Shown here piece by piece: positions 1-8,387 of a stretch of 48,773 nucleotides of DNA. Where the stretch lies: contig JAUNBF010000026.1 of assembly GCA_030527185.1 (NCBI GenBank), positions 1 to 48,773 of the forward strand, read 5' to 3'. Below the pieces are notes generated by a model. The model did not search any database, was not told the DNA's origin, and saw nothing but the letters and a program-made list of their open reading frames with translations. How positions within the stretch are numbered: the first letter of the stretch is position 1; each line of letters opens with the position of its first letter. This DNA is from Planctomycetia bacterium (lineage in GTDB: Bacteria; Planctomycetota; Planctomycetia; Pirellulales; Thermoguttaceae). The position numbers were made by a program, and so were the translations under genes.

Positions 1-120
1 CAGAAGGAAGTGATTGTCAGTAGTGGAAAGCAGTTTCGGTTTGTGGTGGACGCTCCGACCGCGATTCAGGGAGCCGTGGAGGGTAAGAATCAGGAGGGAG
101 GCCAGGTTACCACCGCATAA
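1..120 (+). CDS. C-terminal end of an unidentified protein (partial)
   Basis: An open frame runs from the first base to a TAA at 118-120 and encodes the last 39 residues of a protein that begins outside the window. The visible part contains a short strand-like stretch (KEVIVSSGKQFRFVVDAP) and a polar tail ending GGQVTTA. Its position ahead of pseudopilin, GspL, GspM, GspE and GspF genes makes another secretion or pilus component, for example a secretin, plausible. No motif is visible to prove it. About 190 bases without a gene follow before the first pseudopilin. Confidence 0.5.
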   Translation, partial: QKEVIVSSGKQFRFVVDAPTAIQGAVEGKNQEGGQVTTA

Positions 121-309
121 GAGACATCCCTGCCAAAGGGAAAGAGGAATTTCGTCGCGAATGCGGGTTTCGGACGAGTGTTGTTGGTTTTTAGAAACGA
201 TTTGAGTTTTTGACAGCTTGGGCAAACTGCGGACGTAGAGAGTGTGGATTTCTGACGTTTCTGCCTGCGGGAAGCCTGAAACACTTTGGAAAGAAAGGAA
301 CCCGATTCG

Positions 310-1335
310 ATGAAAAAAGGTTTTACTCTGATTGAATTATTGATCGTGATTGGTCTTCTGGCGGCGCTTGCGGCCATTCTGCTCCCGTCGATGATGGGCG
401 ACCGCACGACCGCTCTGGAAGGTATCTGCAACTACAACCAGGCGGGGACGCTCCGCACGCTGCGTCAGTTTGAGTCGATGACCAGTGGCAAATTGCCGAA
501 CGGCTTGCACACGGGACTGGAGACGGGAGGTTCGTCGGCGATGTCGGGTTTGCCGACCGTGTTGCATGCGAACATGGGTCGATCTGGTTGTATTGAGGCG
601 TTGTCTGCCGAGGAGGTCGCGGCGTTGAATGCTCTTGGGATCACCAAACTGGCTTACGGAAGTGGTGATTCGTCGGCGACGGATCCGGATGAACAGATCG
701 GTTATGAAACGGTCTCGTCGTCCGTGAGTACGGCCATTGTCACGACTGATTGGCATGACGACGCGGGGGCGGAGTATTCCTTCAACGGAAAGACGCTTTC
801 CATGTTGGAAGAAGAGGGTTACACGAAGGTGATCCCTCTCTTTATCACCCCCACGACCGACTGGACGGCGCAGCAGACGACGGCCTGGACGAAAGGTTTT
901 TCCGTTGGAATGGATGTTCCCGGTTCCTGCCCGATTCCTGAGGGTGACTTTGCGTACTACGTTGCGTATGTCGGATTAAAACCGGAAGGGGCGGCCACTT
1001 ACACCGCTTCCAGTGTTGCGGATGGGGCGGTTTCGACTGCACCGTCGCCGATTCTCGCAGAGGCTGCGAATGTGGCCACCATGAAGTCCGCTATCGAAAC
1101 GGCTATTACCAATGCCAACGCGGCGCTTACGGACAGTGCCTGGGACACGAGTTTTTCCTGGTCTGACACGACCGACGGTGGGGAAGTCGTCGCTTCCACG
1201 CTCAGTGTGACCCGAACTGAAACGGGTGGAACGAATGTGCTGGAAACAGCCACCTATTCCGTCACGCTAGACACGACCCCCAAAGGAAAACTCCTTGGCA
1301 CGTCGTGCCCGGAATGCGGAATCACGAACCCGTAA
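310..1335 (+). CDS. Type II secretion-type pseudopilin with large C-terminal domain
   Basis: 341 residues. The N-terminus is a class III (prepilin) signal: a short basic leader MKKG followed by FTLIELLIVIGLLAALAAI, with the Glu at mature position 5 and a hydrophobic helix of about 20 residues. Prepilin peptidase should cut after the Gly. The rest is a polar, Ser/Thr/Gly-rich domain ending in TSCPECGITNP, a possible metal or disulfide CxxC. It is much longer than a typical GspG major pseudopilin (about 140 residues). I chose ATG 310 over an upstream in-frame codon at 286 because AAAGGA lies just upstream and the basic leader begins there. It is the first of three pseudopilins that share this operon with GspL/M/E/F-like genes. 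Confidence 0.85.
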   Translation: MKKGFTLIELLIVIGLLAALAAILLPSMMGDRTTALEGICNYNQAGTLRTLRQFESMTSGKLPNGLHTGLETGGSSAMSGLPTVLHANMGRSGCIEALSAEEVAALNALGITKLAYGSGDSSATDPDEQIGYETVSSSVSTAIVTTDWHDDAGAEYSFNGKTLSMLEEEGYTKVIPLFITPTTDWTAQQTTAWTKGFSVGMDVPGSCPIPEGDFAYYVAYVGLKPEGAATYTASSVADGAVSTAPSPILAEAANVATMKSAIETAITNANAALTDSAWDTSFSWSDTTDGGEVVASTLSVTRTETGGTNVLETATYSVTLDTTPKGKLLGTSCPECGITNP

Positions 1336-1353
1336 TGCGGCAGGAGACAGCCT

Positions 1354-2066
1354 TGAAGCCCCTCCTTCTGGGAGGGGTGGCAGCCGTTAGGCTGACGGGG
1401 TGGGTGGGTTGAATGGCTATAGAACCTCACAAAGAGGGGAACAGAGATGATAGAGGGAACTATATGTGATGGATGAGAAAAAGCAGAAATTACAAAAATA
1501 TGCCCGTGAACTTCGAAAAAATATGACGAAGGAAGAGAAGCATCTTTGGTATGATGCCCTTCGTAAATATCCGGTTCACTGGTATCGACAGTACCTCATT
1601 GGTTCCTATATCGTGGATTTTTATTGTGCCAAGGCAAAACTCGTCGTAGAACTTGACGGAAGTCAACATAGAACGGATGAAGGGAAATTTTATGACCAGG
1701 AGAGAACCTTGTTTTTGAATCAAGAGGGAATTGAAGTCCTGCGATTCAGGAATGAAACCGTCCATCAAAAATTTTTTTGGGTTTCTGCTGTTATAAGAGG
1801 ACGGGTGAAAGAGCGAATGAAAGAGTTCGGACTTGATTTTGAAAACCTTCCCGAAAGAGGTCGTCGATAACAAGGTTCTCGGCCTCCCGGTAAGACATAC
1901 CCAAGCATTCCCTTGGGGTTAGGGGGACGGTGAAATGACAGAACGACGTTCTATTGGGCAGATTACGATAGAACACCCCTTTGCCACTCCACCCCGCCCA
2001 CCCCGGTAGCCTAACGCCTGCCTATCGGCAGACTGGGCTACCACCCCTCCCGGAGGGAGGGGCTTT
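1354..2066. mobile_element. TIR-bounded element carrying a DUF559 endonuclease gene
   Basis: A segment of about 713 bp is bounded by inverted G/C-rich ends. The left end (1355-1412) holds AAGCCCCTCC-TTCT-GGAGGGG, a small GCAGCC/GGCTG-type stem and a GGGGTGGGTGGG run. The reverse complement of the right end (about 1990-2066) repeats the same order of parts. The only gene inside is the DUF559-type gene at 1469-1870. The right inner part (1930-1986) is nearly the same as the centre of the gene-less element at 2123-2292. The element sits between two pseudopilin genes. I found no convincing target-site duplication. Mobility is inferred from structure and from the second copy, not shown. Confidence 0.6.
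1469..1870 (+). CDS. DUF559 (Vsr-like) endonuclease-domain protein
   Basis: 133 residues, the usual size of a stand-alone DUF559 protein (PF04480, restriction endonuclease-like / very-short-patch-repair fold). Visible family features are the N-terminal LRKNMTKEEKHLWYDALR helix region, the core YIVDFYCAKAKLVVELDGSQH, where the Asp before GSQH is the expected catalytic acid, and the later QEGIEVLRFRNETV strand. An in-frame GTG at 1466 could also start it; AGAGGGA at 1452-1458 suits either. It has no relation to secretion. It is flanked by inverted repeats and separates two pseudopilin genes, so it is probably cargo, or the enzyme, of a small mobile element. Function in the cell is unknown. Confidence 0.85.
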   Translation: MDEKKQKLQKYARELRKNMTKEEKHLWYDALRKYPVHWYRQYLIGSYIVDFYCAKAKLVVELDGSQHRTDEGKFYDQERTLFLNQEGIEVLRFRNETVHQKFFWVSAVIRGRVKERMKEFGLDFENLPERGRR

Positions 2067-2122
2067 GGGGAGTTGTCGTAGATTATATACTCCTTCCATT
2101 TTGAATTTCAAGAAAACGAAAA

Positions 2123-2292
2123 GAAAGCCCCTACCTTTGGGAGGGGTACGCCCGATAGGGTGGGGGGTGGGTTGGTGAAATGGCAGAACAACGTTCTATT
2201 GGGCAAATTACGATAGAACGCTCCTTTGTTATTCCACCCTGCCCACCCCGGTAGCCTAACGGCTACCACCCCTCCCAAAGGGAGGGGCTTTC
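2123..2292. repeat. MITE-like 170-bp derivative of the DUF559 element
   Basis: The two ends are near-perfect inverted repeats: GAAAGCCCCTACCTTTGGGA on the left matches the reverse complement of the right end with one difference, and the following GGGG also pairs. The centre (2173-2236) matches 1930-1986 of the gene-bearing element closely, including the 8-bp inverted pair CGTTCTAT / ATAGAACG. The unit has no coding capacity, so it looks like a non-autonomous deletion derivative sitting 56 bp from the parent-like copy. Confidence 0.65.
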
Positions 2293-2356
2293 GTGCGGAA
2301 TACCGGAAATTTCAAGGAACACTGGTATAAAATGAGAATAAAATAAGGTCGATTCC

Positions 2357-2995
2357 ATGGGTAAACGCAATGGTTTTACGCTGATTGAACTGCTGATTGT
2401 CATAGGATTGTTGGCGGCATTGGCATCCGTCTTTTTTTCGCATTTTACGGGTACCCGGGAAGAAGTGGCTCACGATCCAATCGTTCAGAAGGAGCTTTCG
2501 GATATTCAGCGAGCTTTTCATCGAATGGCGGTCGATTGCGTTTTGCAGCGGGAGACGCATTATCTCAAAATCGCTCAATATGGTCTGGCACCACTGATGG
2601 CAAATTCTCTGCGTACCGATGGGACGGACAATACCAACTGGCAGTTTGAGACGTGGGACAACGAACGGGGTCGCGGCTGGCGTGGGCCGTACCTTTCCAG
2701 CGAAGGGTATCGGAACATTGATTCCGCGTCCATCGGCCAAAAGTCGGGAAGTCGAACGGAACGAATCCCCGTCCTGACCTCTCCACACTCGGAGTCTGAG
2801 ACCGACAGACATTACTACCGTGTGCTGGCGGTCGATCGGGATGGGAAGATTTTGGCACCATCGGATATTGATACTGCCGACGAGGTGAAGAGGGTGGAGC
2901 AGTTTTGGGTTGTTTGTCCTGAAACGGAAGTCTGGGGCGAAAATATTGAGAGCATTCCCGAATCGAACCGTCGCAGACTTTTAATCGGAGATTAG
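2357..2995 (+). CDS. Type II secretion-type pseudopilin
   Basis: 212 residues. The start MGKRNG is followed by FTLIELLIVIGLLAALASVF, a classic prepilin peptidase site with mature Glu5. The remainder resembles a minor or GspG-type pseudopilin: an amphipathic continuation (QKELSDIQRAFHRMAVDC), then WRGPYLSSEGYR and YYRVLAVDRDGKI stretches of the kind seen in calcium-binding GspG C-termini. Its ATG at 2357 follows AAGGT at close distance. It lies 14 bases upstream of the next pseudopilin, so the two are co-transcribed. The repeat elements at 1354-2292 separate it from the first pseudopilin, so it may depend on a promoter inside or after them; a TATAAA-like sequence is visible near 2326. Confidence 0.85.
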   Translation: MGKRNGFTLIELLIVIGLLAALASVFFSHFTGTREEVAHDPIVQKELSDIQRAFHRMAVDCVLQRETHYLKIAQYGLAPLMANSLRTDGTDNTNWQFETWDNERGRGWRGPYLSSEGYRNIDSASIGQKSGSRTERIPVLTSPHSESETDRHYYRVLAVDRDGKILAPSDIDTADEVKRVEQFWVVCPETEVWGENIESIPESNRRRLLIGD

Positions 2996-3009
2996 CAGGA
3001 GGTACAGCC

Positions 3010-4644
3010 ATGGTGGAACGCAGGAATCTCCAAAATCACTTTCGGTCTGGTTTTACGCTGATAGAACTTCTGGTCGTCCTGGGAATCATCACCGCGCTTT
3101 CCGGTCTGGCGCTCTCGTACGTCGACAATCTGAACACCAGTCATCGGAAAGACCGCACGACGCAACGTCTCGACGAACTGGAAACGCTCCTGCACGGCGA
3201 CGGCCAAAATCCGGGGACGTTCCTTGCCGACATGGGGCGACTGCCGATTGCGCGAGAACTGAACAACACGAACGGCCTGGAAGAAGATGTTTGTGCCACC
3301 GATTCTGTCACGGGTTGGATCATGCCGTCGGGAAAATTGCTGTCGGAATTGTGGGACGGCGGGATTTTCAAATTTCCCTACGCGATTCCAGGCGACGCGA
3401 CGTTGCGGGTACCCAGGCCGTTTTTGTATTATCGGGGTTACGAGGGGGATATTTTATCGTTTCTGACCGAGGTGAATTCGGATGCTTCCGTAACCATTGG
3501 GGATTGGGATTGTCCGAAAATCACGCTTGAATGTGGCTGGAAGGGACCGTATCTCAATGTGCAGCCGGGGAAAAATTATTACGACGGTTTCGGAAATGAT
3601 TTTCGTGTGAACGTCGATACAGGGAGTGGTGAAATGGCCGACCTGCTTTGGCCGCGTGATACGATTCTCGAAGTGGGAAGTTTTGGCGAAAATGCCGAGG
3701 CGGATAAGGATTATTGGCTGGAAAACCCGACGGAAGAAGAAGTCGAATGGCAACATCGTGACGATTTGCGAAAAATGTCGGAAACGCGGATTTTTGCGAC
3801 GTTGGTGGTGCGGATTCTGGTGCGAAACTACTCCGGGGGACAAATGACGTGGGTTTCGCCGCAATTTTTCGAGGAAAGTTTTGTGCCGGAATACGACGCG
3901 ACAACGACTTATACCGACGCGGATGTGGTTCGTTCCGCCGACTCGGAAACGGGGAGGGAGGGAGACCTTTTTCGGATTGTTCGCAGCGGAATGACGACCG
4001 CAGGTGGAACGCTCAAGCGGGGAAACGCTTTCATTGACGATCGCGGCCAGGAGTGGCAGTGGACCCCCTGCACCCGCCAGTTCACCCACCTCCGTGCGGC
4101 AGTTTTCTCTCCGGCAGTGGAAGAAAAGCCGAGAATCATCGAGAACGAAGATAAAAAATATACCGGGATGCGCGTCACGACGGCACAATTTGCGAAGTGG
4201 ACGGAGACCTCCGGGGGAGTGACCGTAACGCGAAATGAGTGGGGAATCGGCGATTCGGTTGCCGTGCCGGGGGAGGTGGTTCATCGGTCGGATTTTTTTG
4301 CCTGGACAGTTCCGCCCAATCACGCGTCGGGAGACCTCACGTTGCTCTATGAGGAACCTTCCACACGAGAGGTGGACGGCCAGGATTATCCTCAGCATTC
4401 ACCGGAACCGATTGCGGAAGGGGGGACGCCGGGAGAAGTCTGTTTTACCCGATTGACACCGGGTGTGCGGAAACTGTTCGTTTACGGCTATCTTTTCAAC
4501 GATTTGGACAGTGACGGTGTGAAAGACGCGGGGGAACCGTACAGTCAGGCGGTACACTCGGGAATCCAGACGATCGAATTGCGACCGGGCGTGAATTTTG
4601 TGACCGTTTATTTAAGCGAGAATCTTGAGGAATTTTTGCCTTAA
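3010..4644 (+). CDS. Very large pseudopilin-like protein (544 aa)
   Basis: 544 residues, several times longer than an ordinary pseudopilin. Residues 1-14 form a basic leader, followed by FTLIELLVVLGIITALSGLA, a prepilin peptidase site and helix. The middle includes WKGPYLNVQPGKNYYDGFGN, a GspG-like signature. Near the C-terminus is NDLDSDGVKDAGEP, a calcium-loop pattern as in SdrD B-type or dockerin-like modules. AGGAGG sits directly before ATG 3010. The gene is tightly packed with its neighbours (14 and 18 bases). By analogy to GspK, a big minor pseudopilin could cap the pseudopilus tip, but GspK homology is not visible and the role is an inference. Confidence 0.8.
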   Translation: MVERRNLQNHFRSGFTLIELLVVLGIITALSGLALSYVDNLNTSHRKDRTTQRLDELETLLHGDGQNPGTFLADMGRLPIARELNNTNGLEEDVCATDSVTGWIMPSGKLLSELWDGGIFKFPYAIPGDATLRVPRPFLYYRGYEGDILSFLTEVNSDASVTIGDWDCPKITLECGWKGPYLNVQPGKNYYDGFGNDFRVNVDTGSGEMADLLWPRDTILEVGSFGENAEADKDYWLENPTEEEVEWQHRDDLRKMSETRIFATLVVRILVRNYSGGQMTWVSPQFFEESFVPEYDATTTYTDADVVRSADSETGREGDLFRIVRSGMTTAGGTLKRGNAFIDDRGQEWQWTPCTRQFTHLRAAVFSPAVEEKPRIIENEDKKYTGMRVTTAQFAKWTETSGGVTVTRNEWGIGDSVAVPGEVVHRSDFFAWTVPPNHASGDLTLLYEEPSTREVDGQDYPQHSPEPIAEGGTPGEVCFTRLTPGVRKLFVYGYLFNDLDSDGVKDAGEPYSQAVHSGIQTIELRPGVNFVTVYLSENLEEFLP

Positions 4645-4662
4645 GAGAAGTGAGAGTTTGTT

Positions 4663-6054
4663 ATGGGACTGTTTTCCTCCCGCAAAAAGAGCCGTTTGGC
4701 GGTGTTGATTCATGATGGCGAAGTGTGGCGTGGCTACGTCCTCGTACATGGCCGTCCGCAGTGGCATTGCGTGGAACAGAGGGAATGTCCGGGGAAAAAT
4801 CCACGTCAAATTCCGGCAGGATTACTCGATTTCGCAGAACAAAACCGGGCTGGGCGGATTCGGATTCTGGTTCCGTCGGAGGTGGTGACGCTTGCGGAAG
4901 TGGAATATCCGCTCGATTCTTCGCCGGAAGAAATGCAGGCTGTGACACTGGGTCTGTTTTGTGAGGAGACGGGACAGGAATGGGGAACGCAACGTGTTTG
5001 TGCGGTGCAGGCCGAACGTTTCCAGATGGGAGCAACGTTGGAAATGGTGATGGTTTCCGCCTTTGAAACGTCGCTTTTGGAAAGTTATGAAAAAAACTGC
5101 CGTTCGGTGCGGATTCCATTTGAGGGGATGGGGGCGCTGGAATTGGCTCTTTTGGCGGCTCATACGCGGGAGCATTCGGAAGAGCGATTTCTGTTGTTGC
5201 GTCGGGAAAGTGGTTTTTACGCCACACACGCCACCGATTTTTTGCCGATGTCAGTACATGCGTTGGCGCTGGGAGCCAAACCGGATGAGCGGGGACGGGA
5301 ACCGGAACGGCTCCAACGAGCGGCCAAACGTCTGGAAACGCAGTCGGAACGTCCTCTGCGTGTGATTTCCGCATTGCCACTTTCCGAAGAGCGAAAAATG
5401 GAATTGGCAGATGTTTATGGTGCGGAAACGGTGGTTACGTATGGCGATTACGCTTCCTTTTTGATGATGGCAGCGCAGGAAGTGGCGGGTGAAGAAAATC
5501 CTGGTGCGCCCGGAGGAGGCGGTTCCGTCTGCGGTGTGGGAGAGGAGGAAAAAGACCCGTATCGGGCGGGAACGTGGCTATTTTTTGCCGCTCTTTTGTT
5601 GGCTGTTTTTTTTGTCTGGGGAGTTCATGCGAAATTGTCCGGCGAACTGGCCTTGATTCAGGAAAAAACGGTTGCCTGGGAGAAGTTACAGGCGGAACGA
5701 AAAAAACAGAAAGACCTTTTGCACAATATCGATTCCGATCGGGCACGTTACGAAGCGATTACCAAAATCCTTCAGGATACGGATGTTTTGCCAGTGGGTT
5801 GGAGTGAGATTCTGTCGGAACTGGATCAGAATATGCCTCCCTACACCCGTCTTCTTTCGATGTCCCAGTCGGAAAATGGAGAATACACGCTCCTGGGAAG
5901 TACCTTTTATCAGAAAGGGCTGATGGAGTTTATTCCTTTGCTGAACGTGGCTTTACAGGAATATTCTTTGCTGGCGGAGTTGGTGAAATTGGAGAAACGT
6001 GCCGATTCCCGTGAGCAGGAATTTGTATTGCGTGTGGTTCCTCAAAAACAGTAG
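4663..6054 (+). CDS. GspL-like inner-membrane protein (PilM/PilN-type fusion)
   Basis: 463 residues. The N-terminal 300 residues read as a soluble cytoplasmic domain of the actin-like PilM/GspL type, starting with basic MGLFSSRKKSR. A single membrane segment, GTWLFFAALLLAVFFVWGVH, lies at 303-322. It is followed by a coiled-coil stretch rich in Lys/Glu and a small PilN-like domain with PPYTRLLSMSQSENGEYTLLG near 392-411. This order (cytoplasmic domain, one helix, short periplasmic part) is that of GspL, which links the secretion ATPase to the pseudopilus platform. It is 11 bases from the GspM-like gene. The assignment rests on architecture and gene order, not on a conserved motif. Confidence 0.7.
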   Translation: MGLFSSRKKSRLAVLIHDGEVWRGYVLVHGRPQWHCVEQRECPGKNPRQIPAGLLDFAEQNRAGRIRILVPSEVVTLAEVEYPLDSSPEEMQAVTLGLFCEETGQEWGTQRVCAVQAERFQMGATLEMVMVSAFETSLLESYEKNCRSVRIPFEGMGALELALLAAHTREHSEERFLLLRRESGFYATHATDFLPMSVHALALGAKPDERGREPERLQRAAKRLETQSERPLRVISALPLSEERKMELADVYGAETVVTYGDYASFLMMAAQEVAGEENPGAPGGGGSVCGVGEEEKDPYRAGTWLFFAALLLAVFFVWGVHAKLSGELALIQEKTVAWEKLQAERKKQKDLLHNIDSDRARYEAITKILQDTDVLPVGWSEILSELDQNMPPYTRLLSMSQSENGEYTLLGSTFYQKGLMEFIPLLNVALQEYSLLAELVKLEKRADSREQEFVLRVVPQKQ

Positions 6055-6065
6055 CGGAGAAGGAT

Positions 6066-6860
6066 ATGCGGGTATTGCGTCGTCAGTTACGAGCGTGGCG
6101 GGAAGATTTCCAGAAGATTTGGGGGCGTCTGAAAACGTTCCACCGAACCGCGTTGGGCATTTTGCTTGCCATTGGCATGGTTTACGGCGGACGGACGATC
6201 TGGATTGATCCGTTGAACGCGAAAATAGCGGAGGCGGAAGAGGCTTTGAAGGAAAGTGCCCCCCCCGACCCCATTCCCACGATAGAAGCGGATTCGGAAG
6301 TCCAGGAAGCCCTTGCCAAAATTGAGGGTCGGGAAGGGACGCGGGAGAAACGGAAGAAAGAGATGGAAGCGGTTGCCGCGTCGCGTCCGAAAGTGACACT
6401 CCAGAATAAGGAGGTGGCTCTGGCCGAGTTCCGAAACCTCTATCTCCAAAATCATTTGTTGGCCATTTCCGAATCTCCTGTTTCTGAGGTTCCTTCCCCT
6501 CAGGAAACCAACCCCCGAAGGACGCGAGCCTCATCACGGAAAAAAGGGGAGGAAAAGTCGGAGAGTACCACGGAAAATGCTGTTTCCAAGGCATCTGGAA
6601 AATCTCCCCTGGCAACGGAGAAGTATCGTTTTCACCTGGAGGGAAAATTTCACGATATTTACGCTTTTTTGAAAGAAACTTCGTCCTATCCGTATCCCTC
6701 CAAAATCGAACAGATTCAATTGGGATTTCTTTTGCCGGACGAAAATCCGACGGATAAAAAGCCCAAAAAAGAGCCTGTTTTGCCGATTCCCGGTTCGTCG
6801 GAGAAATTGCAGTTGAAATTTCAGTTCACGCTCTATATTCAGGAAGAGTCCTTACGATAA
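6066..6860 (+). CDS. GspM/PilO-like inner-membrane assembly protein
   Basis: 264 residues with a basic cytoplasmic N-terminus, one membrane helix (TALGILLAIGMVYGGRTIW, about residues 35-53), a Glu/Lys-rich coiled coil, a Ser/Glu/Lys-rich linker and a C-terminal domain from about 180 (KYRFHLEGKFHDIYAFLKE) typical of PilO/GspM ferredoxin-like folds. It would pair with the preceding GspL-like protein. A run of eight C at 6259-6266 lies in the early coding region and is a possible frameshift site. Start ATG 6066 follows GGAGAAGGAT. Confidence 0.7.
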   Translation: MRVLRRQLRAWREDFQKIWGRLKTFHRTALGILLAIGMVYGGRTIWIDPLNAKIAEAEEALKESAPPDPIPTIEADSEVQEALAKIEGREGTREKRKKEMEAVAASRPKVTLQNKEVALAEFRNLYLQNHLLAISESPVSEVPSPQETNPRRTRASSRKKGEEKSESTTENAVSKASGKSPLATEKYRFHLEGKFHDIYAFLKETSSYPYPSKIEQIQLGFLLPDENPTDKKPKKEPVLPIPGSSEKLQLKFQFTLYIQEESLR

Positions 6861-6890
6861 CGTCCGTGGAAACCCTTCAGGAGGAAAAAA

Positions 6891-8348
6891 ATGCACCAGC
6901 CCATTCAGAGAACATTGGACTTATCGCGAGTCGTCGCTTCCCGGCAAGCTCTTCAGAGTGTTCCGGCCCCGCTTGCCAAACGTCTGTCGATTCTTCCGGT
7001 GATGGTTTCCGCGGAGGGGGAATTGCACGTCGTCATGGCAAATGAAGAGGATGATTTGGCCTTGTCGCAATTGGAAGCGCAGGTTGCCTTGCCAGTACGG
7101 GTGGATCGAGCGACGAATCCTGAAAAGATTCCCTCTCTCCTGCGGCGTTATTACCCGGAACGGAATCGTGGGGAAGGAACACCGTTGGGAGTACTGGAAG
7201 AGATTGTCAATCGGGCGATTCTCTACCGTTCGAGCGATATTCACCTCGACCCGGAGAGCCAGGCGGGAGTGGTGCGGATGCGGATTGACGGTCTGATGCG
7301 GCAGGAGCGAACCATGACGCAGGATGCGTTGAACGAGCTGACTTCGGCCATCAAAGTTTCGTCCGGGCTGGATATTGCGGAAAAACGTGTGCCGCAGGAT
7401 GGGCAGTTGACGATGACGTTGCACGGAGAGGAGATTTCCATGCGTGTGGCGACAGTTCCCACGTTGTACGGGGAAAAAACGACGTTGCGAATCCTGGCGA
7501 CGGAAAGTGTGGCGGCAGAGCTGGCGTCCCTGGATGCGTTGGGGATGAGCGACCGGCACCATGAAATTTTTCAAACGACGCTCGGTTATTCCCACGGTGT
7601 GATTCTTCTTTCCGGGCCAACGGGAAGTGGTAAAACGACGACACTTTACGCTGCCTTGCGTCACTTGAAAGAGCCGGGGACGCTCCATATTCTGAGTATC
7701 GAAGACCCGGTGGAAATTCCCCTGGATGGCATCAATCAGATTCGGGTGGACAGCGAACGGGTTAGTTTTGCGCGTGCTTTGCGCAGTACTTTGCGACACG
7801 ACCCGGATGTGATTATGATCGGAGAAATTCGGGACGCGGAAACGGCCGACATTGCGGTCAAAAGTGCGTTGACAGGGCACCTAGTTCTCTCGACGCTCCA
7901 CGCCAACGATTCGGTCGGCGTCGTTTCCCGTCTGTTGAATTTGGGGGTGGCTCCTGAACTGGTCAATTCCGCCCTGCGTCTGGTTATTGCCCAGCGTCTG
8001 GTACGGAAACCCTGCCCGCATTGTATGCGTTGGAAAAACGCGGAGCCTTCCGAACGACTGTTGTTTGGCTGGCCGACCGGGGAGGAGATTCCCATTCCGG
8101 TGCCGTTGGGGTGTCCGCTCTGCCATGAAACGGGCTATGCCGGGCGATTGGGGTTGTACGAGATGATTCCGATGGATAATACGCTTCGGGAAATGATTCG
8201 CCTGGGAGAGAGCGAGGAAAAAATGGCTCGGTATGCTTTTGAAAAACTCCATCTTCCCACGCTCCGAAACGATGGTGCCGATAAAATTCGCCAGGGAAAG
8301 ACGACTCTGGCGGAAGTCCAGCGAGTCGCGTTCCAGATGGAGTGGTAA
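6891..8348 (+). CDS. gspE: Type II secretion / pilus assembly ATPase GspE
   Basis: 485 residues, close to the usual length for GspE/PilB. Seen in order: N-terminal GspE-N-like domain, Walker A GPTGSGKTT (242-250), Asp box SIEDPVE (269-275), Walker B DVIMIGEIRD (306-315), His box TGHLVLSTLH (328-337) and a zinc-binding CPHC...CPLC (Cys 375, 378, 408, 411). The hexameric ATPase powers pseudopilus assembly from the cytoplasmic face, working with GspF and the GspL/M-like proteins next to it. AGGAGG precedes the ATG. I cannot distinguish a secretion role from a pilus role from this protein alone. Confidence 0.95.
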   Translation: MHQPIQRTLDLSRVVASRQALQSVPAPLAKRLSILPVMVSAEGELHVVMANEEDDLALSQLEAQVALPVRVDRATNPEKIPSLLRRYYPERNRGEGTPLGVLEEIVNRAILYRSSDIHLDPESQAGVVRMRIDGLMRQERTMTQDALNELTSAIKVSSGLDIAEKRVPQDGQLTMTLHGEEISMRVATVPTLYGEKTTLRILATESVAAELASLDALGMSDRHHEIFQTTLGYSHGVILLSGPTGSGKTTTLYAALRHLKEPGTLHILSIEDPVEIPLDGINQIRVDSERVSFARALRSTLRHDPDVIMIGEIRDAETADIAVKSALTGHLVLSTLHANDSVGVVSRLLNLGVAPELVNSALRLVIAQRLVRKPCPHCMRWKNAEPSERLLFGWPTGEEIPIPVPLGCPLCHETGYAGRLGLYEMIPMDNTLREMIRLGESEEKMARYAFEKLHLPTLRNDGADKIRQGKTTLAEVQRVAFQMEW

Positions 8349-8387
8349 TTTTCAAGGAATGTGACAAGAGCGAAAAAAGTTGAAACC

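Noticed and set aside
1981..2178. 65-residue frame in the repeat region after the DUF559 gene
   Set aside because: It lies in palindromic repeat DNA with Pro/Gly-rich translation and no ribosome site.
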